This document shows positions 44,050 to 51,954 of a stretch of DNA of 64,000 nucleotides, in pieces. The stretch lies in NCBI RefSeq assembly GCF_009914055.1, contig NZ_CP028271.1, forward strand, positions 1,364,001-1,428,000. Reading direction: 5' to 3'. The first letter of the stretch is position 1; each line of letters opens with the position of its first letter. This DNA is from Mixta intestinalis (lineage in GTDB: Bacteria > Pseudomonadota > Gammaproteobacteria > Enterobacterales > Enterobacteriaceae). The position numbers and the translations under genes were made by a program. A model generated the notes under the pieces. It searched no databases and had not been told where the DNA came from. It worked only from the letters and a program-made list of their open reading frames with translations.

Positions 44050-44919
44050 TTACTCTTTGCCGGTCAGGAAGCGATAAATTACGGAAAGATCCTGTTCGCC
44101 ATAGCCCGCGTCTACCGCCTGCTGCCAGAGCTGGGCGATATGTTGCAGCCCCGGCATCGACTGATCCTCAGCGGCATCCAGCGCCAGCTGCGCATCCTTC
44201 AGCGCCCATGTCAGGTGCATCTGCGGCGTATAGTCGCCCCCTTTGATGGTATCAAGCTTCACTTTTGCATAGGGTGCAGCCAGCGGCCCGCCTTCCAGCA
44301 CCGCCCACAGATCGTCAGGCGTGAAGCCAAACTGCTGCGCCAGGCTGGTGCTTTCCGCCAGCCCCTGCATCAGCGCAATCAGCCAGGCGTTGACCACCAG
44401 TTTCATGCGCGATCCGGCTCCCGCCTCGCCCAACCAGCGCGTGCCCTTGCCGATAGCGGCGAAAACCGGCTCCAGCGCTGCCGCCCGCTGGCGATCGCCG
44501 CTGGCCAGCACCAGAATCTGTGCCTTTTCCGCTGGTGCTTTAGTGCCCGATACCGGCGCATCAATATAAACCACATCAGGGCGTGTCTCCGCCAGCCAGC
44601 CGATCAACCGGTCCGTCGCCTCTACGCCGATGGTGCCCATCTGACAAAAAATCGCATTCTGGCGCAGCGCGGGGGCGATCTGACGCAGGGCGCTTTCGGT
44701 CGCCGCGCCGTCTGCCAGCATCGCCAGTACCACTTCTGCTTCGGCTACCGCCTGCTGTGGCTCGTCATACAGCGCCAGACCGCTGCTAACCAGATCCTCG
44801 CCGCGCGCGCGGGTGCGGTTCCAGCCCGCCACACGAAAATGATTCTTCAGCAGATTAGCGGCAAAAGCGTGCCCCATGGCACCGAGGCCCAGTACCGCAA
44901 CAGTAGAGTGCTGATTCAT
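44050..44919 (-). CDS. 3-hydroxyisobutyrate-dehydrogenase-family NAD(P)-dependent oxidoreductase
   Basis: 289 residues. The N-terminal Rossmann motif is VLGLGAMGHAFAANLL with GWNRTRARG, which favours NADP. DAPVSGTKAPAEK is the substrate loop and the catalytic Lys is in GAGSRMKLVVNAWL; the C-terminal half is the all-helical dimer domain. The family includes beta-hydroxyacid dehydrogenases, tartronate semialdehyde reductase and imine reductases; the Ser-Gly-Thr-Lys loop is common to most, so the substrate is open. Monocistronic, convergent with the small periplasmic gene. Confidence 0.88.
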   Translation of the reverse strand: MNQHSTVAVLGLGAMGHAFAANLLKNHFRVAGWNRTRARGEDLVSSGLALYDEPQQAVAEAEVVLAMLADGAATESALRQIAPALRQNAIFCQMGTIGVEATDRLIGWLAETRPDVVYIDAPVSGTKAPAEKAQILVLASGDRQRAAALEPVFAAIGKGTRWLGEAGAGSRMKLVVNAWLIALMQGLAESTSLAQQFGFTPDDLWAVLEGGPLAAPYAKVKLDTIKGGDYTPQMHLTWALKDAQLALDAAEDQSMPGLQHIAQLWQQAVDAGYGEQDLSVIYRFLTGKE

Positions 44920-45259
44920 TCAACTCATCCTTCTTTAATTGCAGAAAAGTGACGAAGCTATTGATGCTTATAGTACACAGCAACAATAATTAACTATACA
45001 ACACTCAATGTTTCCTGCAATATTTTTATGAAGAGAAGATGTTTCGAATAAAATATCTTATGTCATAAATTATAAAAAGCAATATTATAGCGCTAATGTT
45101 TAATTTGCTATTTGTTCTGGTTGGCAACAGGGAGGCTAATAACAGAAAACGGTTTACTTACCAGGTTAAAACATCAAGTGACACACTCTGATCAAAACCA
45201 TTGCGGGAATGAAAGGTAATGAATATATAAATAAAGATTTTCAGATAATCCCGGAGAAA
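44920..45259. other. AT-rich non-coding stretch
   Basis: 340 bp, clearly AT-richer than flanking genes. Both strands were read for short frames; none has a ribosome site with a convincing product, and no immunity-like small membrane protein was found for the peptide pair next door. It also holds the promoter of the gene at 44919. Confidence 0.5.
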
Positions 45260-45288
45260 GTCTAAGAGCCATAAAAAGGCTCTTAGAC
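45260..45288 (-). terminator. Rho-independent terminator of the peptide pair
   Basis: GTCTAAGAGCC (45260-45270), loop of 7, and the exact complement GGCTCTTAGAC (45278-45288): an 11-bp perfect stem 12 bases past the stop codon at 45301. A modest T-rich stretch follows leftward. Confidence 0.8.
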
Positions 45289-45300
45289 TAGTTTCATATT

Positions 45301-45465
45301 TTATCTTCTTGTGCTGCGATATCCAGCACGGAACCCATTAACGATCTGATCGGTATGAGACCAGCCATCTTTGAGTAAATACCCACCAACGGCAAGGGCA
45401 GCTGCAATCACCGGCCTTGCACCACCGCTAACCTTGTTGATTTCTTTATCAGTTAATTTTCTCAT
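45301..45465 (-). CDS. Double-glycine-leader peptide B (candidate class II bacteriocin/microcin subunit)
   Basis: 54 codons. The leader MRKLTDKEINKVSGG is a textbook double-glycine leader: Leu at -12, Glu at -8, Ile at -7, Val at -4, Gly-Gly at -2/-1. Cleavage would release a 39-residue peptide with a hydrophobic, glycine-containing start (ARPVIAAALAVGGYLL) and a basic tail (GFRAGYRSTRR), typical of pore-forming class II bacteriocins. The ATG overlaps the stop of the upstream peptide gene, so translation is coupled. No C39-peptidase ABC exporter or immunity gene is in the window. Too short for routine gene calling. Confidence 0.8.
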   Translation of the reverse strand: MRKLTDKEINKVSGGARPVIAAALAVGGYLLKDGWSHTDQIVNGFRAGYRSTRR

Positions 45466-45629
45466 CCGCCAAATATCCCATATCCGAATGTTCCATTTTT
45501 AACGCTGTTTTCTATATTATTCATATAATAGCCATAACATTTTCCTGCATATCTTCCGACAGCAGTCCAAAAGCCGTTGTTAGAAGCACCGCTGATTAAT
45601 ACTATTTCACTAGTTTTTAATACTCGCAT
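45462..45629 (-). CDS. Double-glycine-leader peptide A (candidate class II bacteriocin/microcin subunit)
   Basis: 55 codons with a good ribosome site (AAGGAGCGAAA before the ATG). The leader MRVLKTSEIVLISGA fits the double-glycine pattern (Leu -12, Glu -8, Ile -7, Ile -4, Gly-Ala -2/-1). The predicted 40-residue mature peptide (SNNGFWTAVGRYAGKCYGYY, then MNNIENSVKNGTFGYGIFGG) is rich in Gly, Tyr and Asn, has one Cys and ends in Gly-Gly. The stop TGA overlaps the ATG of peptide B (ATGA), the layout of two-peptide bacteriocin operons. Codon use is AT-rich, unlike the neighbours, consistent with acquired DNA. Confidence 0.8.
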   Translation of the reverse strand: MRVLKTSEIVLISGASNNGFWTAVGRYAGKCYGYYMNNIENSVKNGTFGYGIFGG

Positions 45630-46121
45630 TTTCGCTCCTTATTTAGGTTATGGAAAGATAACTACGGCTTAAAAATATAAAGGCACCAAATAAATTAATG
45701 TTAAGCAGATCACTATTTTTATAAATTTTTTATTTCTCACTCTTTCTATACTAACATTCACCTAATAGAAAACTCAAAGCGAAATAATACTTATAAAAAC
45801 AGAAATATCGTAACTAAAATGAAGTTGTTTTTTTCGGTAAAAAACACCCCTTTAAAGAAGAATAAACGGAAAAATATTACATAAAGTAAAACTCAGCAGG
45901 AAAATATTCCCCTTTCAATCTTCAGGTTAATTAATAGATATCTGACAACTGATAAGCCGTTAAGACATGTAGCGAGAATAAAAGGATAATGTACGCCCGT
46001 TTGTCTCAGGACCCTAAAACAATTTTATGTCAGTCACTTTTGCAAAATATGACAGCCGTGCCAGACTTACGCCCATAGGTTACGAAAGGTACGTAATCAC
46101 TATCTGTGCAGGACGCTTGCA
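45630..46121. other. AT-rich divergent promoter region between the peptide pair and pqqU
   Basis: About 490 bp without a convincing gene. A 29-codon frame at 45989-46078 (MYARLSQDPKTILCQSLLQN...) follows AAAGGATA and could be a leader ahead of pqqU, but has no family support. The left half (45650-45900) is extremely AT-rich and must include the peptide promoter. Confidence 0.4.
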
Positions 46122-48293
46122 ATGAAAATAACCCGTATAGTCTCGCTACCCTCTTCTTTTTTAGCCGCGCCACTGCTGGCTGCGTTATACGGTGGCACTG
46201 CCGGAGCCGCCAGCGAACAGTCGCCTATGGTGGTTAGCGCTTCGTCAGTGGGGCTCTCTGAGCTGGATACCCCCGCCGCCGTCAGCGTGGTTAGCGGCGA
46301 TGATATCCGTCTCGCCGCGCCTGGCATCAACCTGTCGGAAAACCTCTCCGGGCTGCCTGGCCTGCAAATTCAGAACCGGCAAAATTATGCGCAGGATCTT
46401 CAGATCTCAATACGCGGCTTCGGCTCACGATCTACCTACGGCGTGCGCGGAATGCGCATCTATCTGGACGGCATTCCGGCCACCATGCCGGATGGTCAGG
46501 GACAAACCTCCAATATCGATTTAAACTCAATCGATCGCGTGGAAGTACTGCGCGGCCCTTTCTCCGCGCTTTATGGCAACTCTTCCGGCGGCGTGATTAA
46601 CATTACCAGCCAGCAGGGAACGCCGCCTGCCAGCATCGAGGCCAGTAGCTACTACGGCAGTTTTGGCAGCTGGCGCTACGGATTAAAAGCCCAGGGTGCG
46701 ACCGGCGAAAACAGCCAGCCCGGCGAGATGAACTATACGGTTTCCGCCACTCGCTTCAGCACGCACGGTTACCGCGATCGCAGCAGCGCCCATCGTAATA
46801 TCGGCAACGCCCGGCTTGGCGTACGCATTGACGATGTCAGTACATTAACGCTGCTGTTTAACAGCGTCGATACCAAGGCGCAGGACCCCGGCGGACTAAC
46901 CAACGCCGAATGGCACAGCAACCCTCGCCAGTCGCCGCGTGCGGATAGTTTTGATACGCGTAAAACCATCAGGCAAACCCAGGCAGGCCTGCGTTATCAG
47001 CGTCAGATGAGCGACAACGACGAGCTCAGCCTGATGACCTGGGCAGGCGAACGGGAAACGGTACAGTATCAGTCGATCCCGCGTGCGCCGCAGCTCAAAG
47101 CCACCCACGCCGGCGGCGTGATTGATTTAACCCGCCACTATCAGGGCGTTGATGTGCGCTGGACACATCGCGGTACGCTGGCATCGCTGCCGGTGAGTCT
47201 GACCGGCGGCCTCGATTATGAAACCATGACCGAGCATCGCAAAGGGTATGAGAACTTTATCTGGCGCAACGGCGCGGCGCAGTATGGTCAGAAAGGCGAT
47301 CTGCGACGCGACGAACGCAACCTGATGTGGAACCTCGATCCCTATCTGCAAACCTCGTGGCAACTGACTTCCGCGCTGACGCTGGATGCGGGCGTGCGTT
47401 TCAGTACGGTACGTTTCGACGACAATGATAACTACACCCGGCCCGGTAACGGCAGCGCCAGCGATCCCGATAACGGCGACGACAGCGGCGAAGCGCGCTA
47501 TCACCGCTGGCTGCCGGTAGCCTCGCTGAAATACGCCCTGACCGATGGCTGGAATATTTACGCCTCTGCCGGACGCGGCTTTGAAACACCTACCATTAAT
47601 GAGCTTTCCTATCGCGCCGATAATCAGGGCGGGCTGAATAACCTGCTTCAGCCTGCGACCAGCGATACGCTGGAGATCGGCAGTAAAACCCGCATTGGCA
47701 ATGGGCTGATAAGCGCAGCGCTGTTCCAGACCGATACCAAAAATGAAATTGTGGTGGCTAACAGCCAGGGCGGGCGCAGCAGCTATAAAAATGCCGGGCA
47801 GACACGCCGTCGCGGGCTGGAGTTAGCGCTCGATCAGCAATTTTCGATGGACTGGCGGCTGCGTATGGCGTGGACGCTGCTGGATGCCACCTATCGCGAC
47901 AGTATCTGCGGCGACAGCGCCTGTAGCCCGGCGAAACGCGTGCCGCGCGGTAACCGGCTACCGGGCATCTCGCGCAGCATGGCCTTCGCCGCGCTGGAGT
48001 ACGCGCCGGAAACAGGCTGGTACGGCGGCGCGGAGCTACGTTATATGAGTCAGATCCAGGTTAACGATCGCAACAGCGAGCAGGCCCCTTCTTACGCCGT
48101 TACCGCGCTGAACGGCGGCTATAAGCTTCGTTCCGGGCGCTGGATGCTTAATCTGTTTGGGCGCATCGATAACCTGTTTGACCGCCATTATGTCGGCTCG
48201 GTAATCGTTAACGAAGGTAACGGACGCTACTTTGAGCCAGCGCCGGGACGCAACTACGGCGTCGGTGCGGCGCTGAGCTGGGAGTTTGAATAG
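46122..48293 (+). CDS. pqqU: TonB-dependent pyrroloquinoline quinone receptor
   Basis: 723 residues, outer-membrane receptor very close to E. coli PqqU (YncD), which imports PQQ for periplasmic quinoprotein dehydrogenases. Signal peptide to about residue 28, then ELDTPAAVSVVSGDD, plug domain with NYAQDLQISIRGFGSRSTYG and DGIPATMPDGQGQTSNIDL, and a 22-strand barrel ending RNYGVGAALSWEFE with terminal aromatic pattern. YKNAGQTRRRG and FETPTINELSYRAD are shared with YncD. Monocistronic; AGGA nine bases before ATG. PQQ specificity is by homology. Confidence 0.92.
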   Translation: MKITRIVSLPSSFLAAPLLAALYGGTAGAASEQSPMVVSASSVGLSELDTPAAVSVVSGDDIRLAAPGINLSENLSGLPGLQIQNRQNYAQDLQISIRGFGSRSTYGVRGMRIYLDGIPATMPDGQGQTSNIDLNSIDRVEVLRGPFSALYGNSSGGVINITSQQGTPPASIEASSYYGSFGSWRYGLKAQGATGENSQPGEMNYTVSATRFSTHGYRDRSSAHRNIGNARLGVRIDDVSTLTLLFNSVDTKAQDPGGLTNAEWHSNPRQSPRADSFDTRKTIRQTQAGLRYQRQMSDNDELSLMTWAGERETVQYQSIPRAPQLKATHAGGVIDLTRHYQGVDVRWTHRGTLASLPVSLTGGLDYETMTEHRKGYENFIWRNGAAQYGQKGDLRRDERNLMWNLDPYLQTSWQLTSALTLDAGVRFSTVRFDDNDNYTRPGNGSASDPDNGDDSGEARYHRWLPVASLKYALTDGWNIYASAGRGFETPTINELSYRADNQGGLNNLLQPATSDTLEIGSKTRIGNGLISAALFQTDTKNEIVVANSQGGRSSYKNAGQTRRRGLELALDQQFSMDWRLRMAWTLLDATYRDSICGDSACSPAKRVPRGNRLPGISRSMAFAALEYAPETGWYGGAELRYMSQIQVNDRNSEQAPSYAVTALNGGYKLRSGRWMLNLFGRIDNLFDRHYVGSVIVNEGNGRYFEPAPGRNYGVGAALSWEFE

Positions 48294-48296
48294 GTT

Positions 48297-48806
48297 TCAG
48301 AAAACCATCATCATCGCTACGCGGCGGCGCGGATCGAATCCCGCCGCGCTTTCTGCTGCCAGTATCGCCTTCAGTCTTTCCGGGCACGCATCCCACGCCA
48401 CAATATGCAGCCCCAGCGAGGCATAAAAAGGCGCGTTAAACGGCGCGAAGCGATCGGTGGTCAGCGTGATGCCCTGAAGTTTTCGCTCTCGCCCTTCCTC
48501 AATGGCCTGTTCCATTAACCGTCGCCCGATACCTCGCTGCTGCCATGCAGGATCGACATCCATTTCAGCAATATGCAACCAGCCCTGCTCCTGATACGCG
48601 CCAAGAAAACCGACCGGGAGCGTTTCAGATGCCAGCGCCGCCCAGAGCAGCCCGGCATCCAGATAACGCTGTAAATCCTCTTCGCTACTGGCCTCTGCCG
48701 GGCCGGTTACCGCGCCTGTCGCACGTAGCGTCGTAAAGGAGGCCAGTTCGATAGTGCGCAGCACGGCAAAACTCTGCGGCGATGCGGTTTTGATGGTGAT
48801 AGTCAT
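48297..48806 (-). CDS. GNAT-family N-acetyltransferase
   Basis: 169 residues with the acetyl-CoA motif A intact (AEMDVDPAWQQRGIGRRLMEQA) and the following ITLTTDRFAPFNAPFYASLG, as in RimI/YhbS-type small acetyltransferases. It ends 3 bp from the pqqU stop, so the genes are convergent. It is next to the XRE-cupin regulator gene, 6 bp downstream of it, so they are probably one transcript. Substrate unknown. Confidence 0.87.
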   Translation of the reverse strand: MTITIKTASPQSFAVLRTIELASFTTLRATGAVTGPAEASSEEDLQRYLDAGLLWAALASETLPVGFLGAYQEQGWLHIAEMDVDPAWQQRGIGRRLMEQAIEEGRERKLQGITLTTDRFAPFNAPFYASLGLHIVAWDACPERLKAILAAESAAGFDPRRRVAMMMVF

Positions 48807-48812
48807 ATTTTC

Positions 48813-49379
48813 TTAGCCCGGGCGTGGATAGTGAATAAGATCGTGGATCAGCGCTGGCTCATCGCTATCGTTGCGGTAAGCGTGCGGCGCATCAGCCTGG
48901 AAACGTAGCACCTCCGTTGTCTTCAGACGGTGCCAGCGCTGCGCCACCTGCACCGCCAGCTGCCCGCGAATGACCACCACATGTTCGGTAACGCCAGGCG
49001 CATGGGGCGTCGATTCACTTAATGCGCCCGGTGCAAACTCAATCTCCAGCAGATCGAAACCGAGCTGCGGATCGAAATTAACCAGCGGCGTGACCCGCAT
49101 CTGCGCATTAGGCTGGCGAAACGGCGGGCGATCGCCTTCACGATAGTGCATCACGCCGGTATCGCTCTCCGGTGCGGTAATAAACAGTGAGAACGGCACC
49201 TCAAAACCGGTGGCGATTTTCCACAGCGTAGCAACCGTTGGGCTGGATTCGCCGCGTTCAATCTGCCCCAGCATCGCCTTACTGACGCCGCTTTGCGCCG
49301 CCGCCTGCGTCAGGCTCCACTGGCGCTGGTTGCGTAACGCTTTCAGCGTGCGTGCAAGATGTTGCGATAAAAGCTGCAT
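48813..49379 (-). CDS. XRE-family regulator with cupin domain
   Basis: About 188 residues from ATG 49379 (AGAGGATCG upstream); an earlier in-frame start at 49451 would run through the operator region. HTH at residues 8-62 (QWSLTQAAAQSGVSKAMLGQIERGESSPTVATLWKI), cupin barrel in the C-terminal 100 residues with ESTPHAPGVTEHVVVIRGQL, whose histidines may bind a ligand or metal. Divergent from the BenE-type transporter, from which a striking dyad separates it; by analogy it represses or activates that gene and itself. Confidence 0.9.
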   Translation of the reverse strand: MQLLSQHLARTLKALRNQRQWSLTQAAAQSGVSKAMLGQIERGESSPTVATLWKIATGFEVPFSLFITAPESDTGVMHYREGDRPPFRQPNAQMRVTPLVNFDPQLGFDLLEIEFAPGALSESTPHAPGVTEHVVVIRGQLAVQVAQRWHRLKTTEVLRFQADAPHAYRNDSDEPALIHDLIHYPRPG

Positions 49380-49413
49380 GGCGATCCTCTGCTTTCTGGT
49401 TAACTTGTAGGCG

Positions 49414-49450
49414 ATAGCGCACGATGCTATCTTGTGCGCTATAACGCACA
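49414..49450. promoter_or_regulatory. Operator-like dyads between the XRE-cupin regulator and the transporter gene
   Basis: ATAGCGCAC (49414-49422) pairs with GTGCGCTAT (49434-49442), and TGTGCG (49433-49438) pairs with CGCACA (49445-49450). So the unit GTGCGCTAT/ATAGCGCAC occurs in three overlapping forms over 37 bp, just ahead of the transporter ribosome site. Good candidate for cooperative binding of the XRE-cupin regulator. Confidence 0.6.
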
Positions 49451-49465
49451 AGGAGCAAGCTTACT

Positions 49466-50644
49466 ATGTTAATGACGCAGCGTGCACGCGGCTTTACTTT
49501 TCCTCAACTGGCAGCAGGTTTTGTTGCCACGCTCATTGGCTATGCCAGTTCAGCGGCGATAGTTTTTCAGGCCGCTTCTGCCGCAGGTGCTACAACGGAT
49601 CTGATCGGCGGCTGGTTTACCATGCTGGGCGTAGCGATGGGCATCAGCTCGCTTGGCCTCTCTCTCTGGTATCGCCAGCCGATACTGACCGCCTGGTCAA
49701 CGCCCGGCGCGGCGATGCTGGCTACCAGTCTGGACGGCGTTACACTGCCGCAAACCATCGGTATCTTTCTGTTTGCCAATGCGCTGATTGTACTGTGCGG
49801 CATTACCGGCCTGTTTGCCCGCCTGATGAAAATCATTCCGCAGGAAATTGCCGCAGCAATGCTGGCGGGCATTTTACTGCGTTTTGGCCTGGAGGCGTTC
49901 GCCGCGCTGCAAATCGATCTGACGCTGTGCGGCGCAATGTGCGCAGGCTGGGTGCTGGCACGTCGTCTGTTGCCGCGTTATGCCATTATTATTACCCTGC
50001 TGACCGGCCTGGCGGTTGTGCTGCTGCGTGGCGATCTGCATGTCACCCAGCCGCTGGCGACTCTGCGCTGGCCCACGCTGACCATGCCCGAATTTACGCT
50101 TGCCTCGCTGCTCGGCGTCGGACTGCCCTATTTTCTGGTTACCATGGCCTCACAAAATGCGCCTGGCATCGCCACGCTACAGGCACATGGCTACAGTGCA
50201 TCTGTCTCTTCGCTAATTAGCTGGACCGGCCTGATCGCCCTGCTGCTGTCGCCGTTTGGCGGTTTTTCCGTTTGTATCGCCGCGATTACCGCCGCCATTT
50301 GCATGGGCGATGAGGTCCATCCTGATAAGCAACAGCGCTGGCGCGCCTCGGCCATTGCCGGATTATTTTATCTGCTGGCGGGCCTGTTTGGTGGCGCGGT
50401 TGGCCTGCTGCTGACCTCGCTGCCGCCGGTGCTGATCGAGACGCTGGCGGGCCTGGCGCTAATCGGTACGTTGACCGGCAGCATTCAGCGCGCCTTACAG
50501 CATGAAGAACGCCGCGATGCGGCAATAATAACTTTTCTGGTCACCGCCTCCGGTATTACGCTGGGCGGCATCGGCGCGGCATTCTGGGGATTAGCGGCGG
50601 GCGTGCTGGTGTGGGGAATAACCAGCCTGCGTTCTCAACGGTGA
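49466..50644 (+). CDS. BenE-family benzoate/aromatic acid:H+ symporter
   Basis: 392 residues with about 12 hydrophobic segments; ACAAGGAGC before the ATG. The patterns AGFVATLIGYASSAAIVFQAA near the start, WYRQPILTAWSTPGAAML near residue 75, FLVTMASQNAPGIATLQAHGY near 225 and GGFSVCIAAITAAICMG near 275 are those of the BenE family of inner-membrane importers for benzoate and related acids. No benzoate catabolic genes are in the window, so the substrate may differ. The divergent XRE-cupin gene likely controls it. Confidence 0.88.
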   Translation: MLMTQRARGFTFPQLAAGFVATLIGYASSAAIVFQAASAAGATTDLIGGWFTMLGVAMGISSLGLSLWYRQPILTAWSTPGAAMLATSLDGVTLPQTIGIFLFANALIVLCGITGLFARLMKIIPQEIAAAMLAGILLRFGLEAFAALQIDLTLCGAMCAGWVLARRLLPRYAIIITLLTGLAVVLLRGDLHVTQPLATLRWPTLTMPEFTLASLLGVGLPYFLVTMASQNAPGIATLQAHGYSASVSSLISWTGLIALLLSPFGGFSVCIAAITAAICMGDEVHPDKQQRWRASAIAGLFYLLAGLFGGAVGLLLTSLPPVLIETLAGLALIGTLTGSIQRALQHEERRDAAIITFLVTASGITLGGIGAAFWGLAAGVLVWGITSLRSQR

Positions 50645-50859
50645 GAGACAAGGCTGATAAAGGCTAAAACGCAACAGGGCAAAACATATATAACTGTCTG
50701 CCGTTCCGGGGTTCTGATGGTATTCCTGAGCGTACCGACCTGCGGGAAAAAACGACTGCCCTTTTTCGTCAGCTGAGATTATTTACCTTGCATAGCCATT
50801 AAGAACAAACATTTAATCGCAAGGTATTTTCGCTGGCAACCAATATAGTTGTACAAGTA

Positions 50860-51087
50860 TCAACCTCTTTGTCCAGGTTTGCAGTACCCAACCGCGTTAT
50901 TAATTCTTTTTATAATCAGCAAAAAATAAATCAACGAAATTAATAACGGAAGATAAATAATCGATGACCAAAAGGAAAAATAAAAATAATAACGAAAAAG
51001 AGGTAGGAAGGTGTAAGAAGTAAATATTAAGATAAGAGCAATCACTCCGGCTTGATTTATACACATTAAGCCGGAGTGCAGGGGCAT
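50860..51087 (-). CDS. Possible small two-helix membrane protein
   Basis: 75 codons (or 68 from ATG 51066). The central part is strongly hydrophobic with two likely membrane helices (AGVIALILIFTSYTFLPLF and IIYLPLLISLIYFLLIIK) and a basic tail. The 5-prime end runs through a perfect hairpin and no clear ribosome site is visible, so it may be a chance frame in AT-rich DNA. No homologue recognised. The rest of 50645-51040 shows nothing supportable. Confidence 0.3.
   Translation of the reverse strand: MPLHSGLMCINQAGVIALILIFTSYTFLPLFRYYFYFSFWSSIIYLPLLISLIYFLLIIKRINNAVGYCKPGQRG
51043..51078 (-). terminator. Hairpin downstream of the KGG stress protein
   Basis: CACTCCGGCTT (51043-51053) and AAGCCGGAGTG (51068-51078) form an 11-bp perfect stem with a 14-base loop, 34 bases past the KGG gene stop. 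The T run is weak. Confidence 0.5.
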
Positions 51088-51111
51088 TAAAACAACGTAT
51101 CTGAACTTATT

Positions 51112-51294
51112 TTATTCTGCCGGTTTACGGCCTCCGCCATGGCTGTTCTGGCCGCCTTTGCGTCCCGCTTCTGACGCCTTCTGCGGGTTGTTTTTGAAGT
51201 TACCGCCGCTGCGCTGGCCTCCCTTCTTTCCTGCTTCAGATGCACGTTGCCGATCGTTAGCAAAATTACCTGCTCCACCACGATATTGAGTCAT
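51112..51294 (-). CDS. KGG-domain general stress protein (YciG-like)
   Basis: 60 residues with a good ribosome site (GAGGA). Made almost entirely of two KGG repeats, RASEAGKKGGQRSGGNF and KASEAGRKGGQNSHGG, after MTQYRGGAGNF. Proteins of this kind (YciG, GsiB, Con-10) are small, hydrophilic and disordered, and accumulate in stationary phase, dehydration or osmotic stress; YciG also affects flagella in E. coli. Likely under RpoS. Confidence 0.93.
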   Translation of the reverse strand: MTQYRGGAGNFANDRQRASEAGKKGGQRSGGNFKNNPQKASEAGRKGGQNSHGGGRKPAE

Positions 51295-51954
51295 AAAAAT
51301 TCCTCTTTTTTTCTCACATTCAAATGATCAACTTACTCCCACCGGGAGATAAGCAAGCGGAACAACGTTATTAACTGTAGAAGCAACACAACGAAGTGCA
51401 AATATTTTCTTACCGCTTTTACTACTAAGCAAAAAGAAGTTCAGTGATATCTCATTCTGGCTTTAATTATCCACGTCGTTAAATAAAAACTTTTACAACG
51501 CTTTTAAGAATACTCTTAAAACATTAAAGATGGAGATGCAACACCTCCCCTTTTCGTTAATCTCATACTGATTAATTCGGTGAGTAATTACTTTATAACA
51601 GAATGGATTATGTCGATTAAATGGCTCCGCTCGGACAGCGTGTGCCGTCAGCGCAAATTCATCCTGTTAATGATGACGGAGAACATCGTCTTTTTACTGT
51701 TTGAGGATGGACGTTCGGCGATCCGTTCGCGTCGCTGGCTGGAGTGAAACGCGCATTCTTGCCATCACGCTGATACGCCCTGGACGCGGTAAAGGGCGAC
51801 CAGCCGCTGCTCTGAGTGCCTTGCGCCAGGAATATAAAACAAATACGCGCTCTTTTCTGACGTTTGATTTGTCTCATGCACAGATAAAATCACCCGGATC
51901 GCCGATATCTCACGATTTTCTGCCTCTGGCAGCGTCAAATAAGGGCCCTTACAG
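51295..51954. other. Long intergenic region upstream of srfA, with a possible degenerate element
   Basis: About 660 bp. The left part, to 51600, is AT-rich and empty. From 51610 an open frame of 45 codons (MSIKWLRSDSVCRQRKFILL...) runs to 51747 without a good ribosome site. The stretch 51700-51870 is GC-rich and open in several frames on both strands, including products with SVRVAGWSETRILAITLIRP, a pattern I vaguely recall from repeated hypothetical fragments in enterobacteria. No function can be assigned. Confidence 0.35.

Noticed and set aside
44941..45259. Immunity or exporter gene for the double-glycine peptides
   Set aside because: All frames on both strands read; only short frames of up to about 31 codons without ribosome sites.
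45989..46078. 29-codon frame upstream of pqqU as a leader peptide
   Set aside because: AAAGGATA upstream could equally be a promoter -10 region; no runs of regulatory codons and no conserved product.
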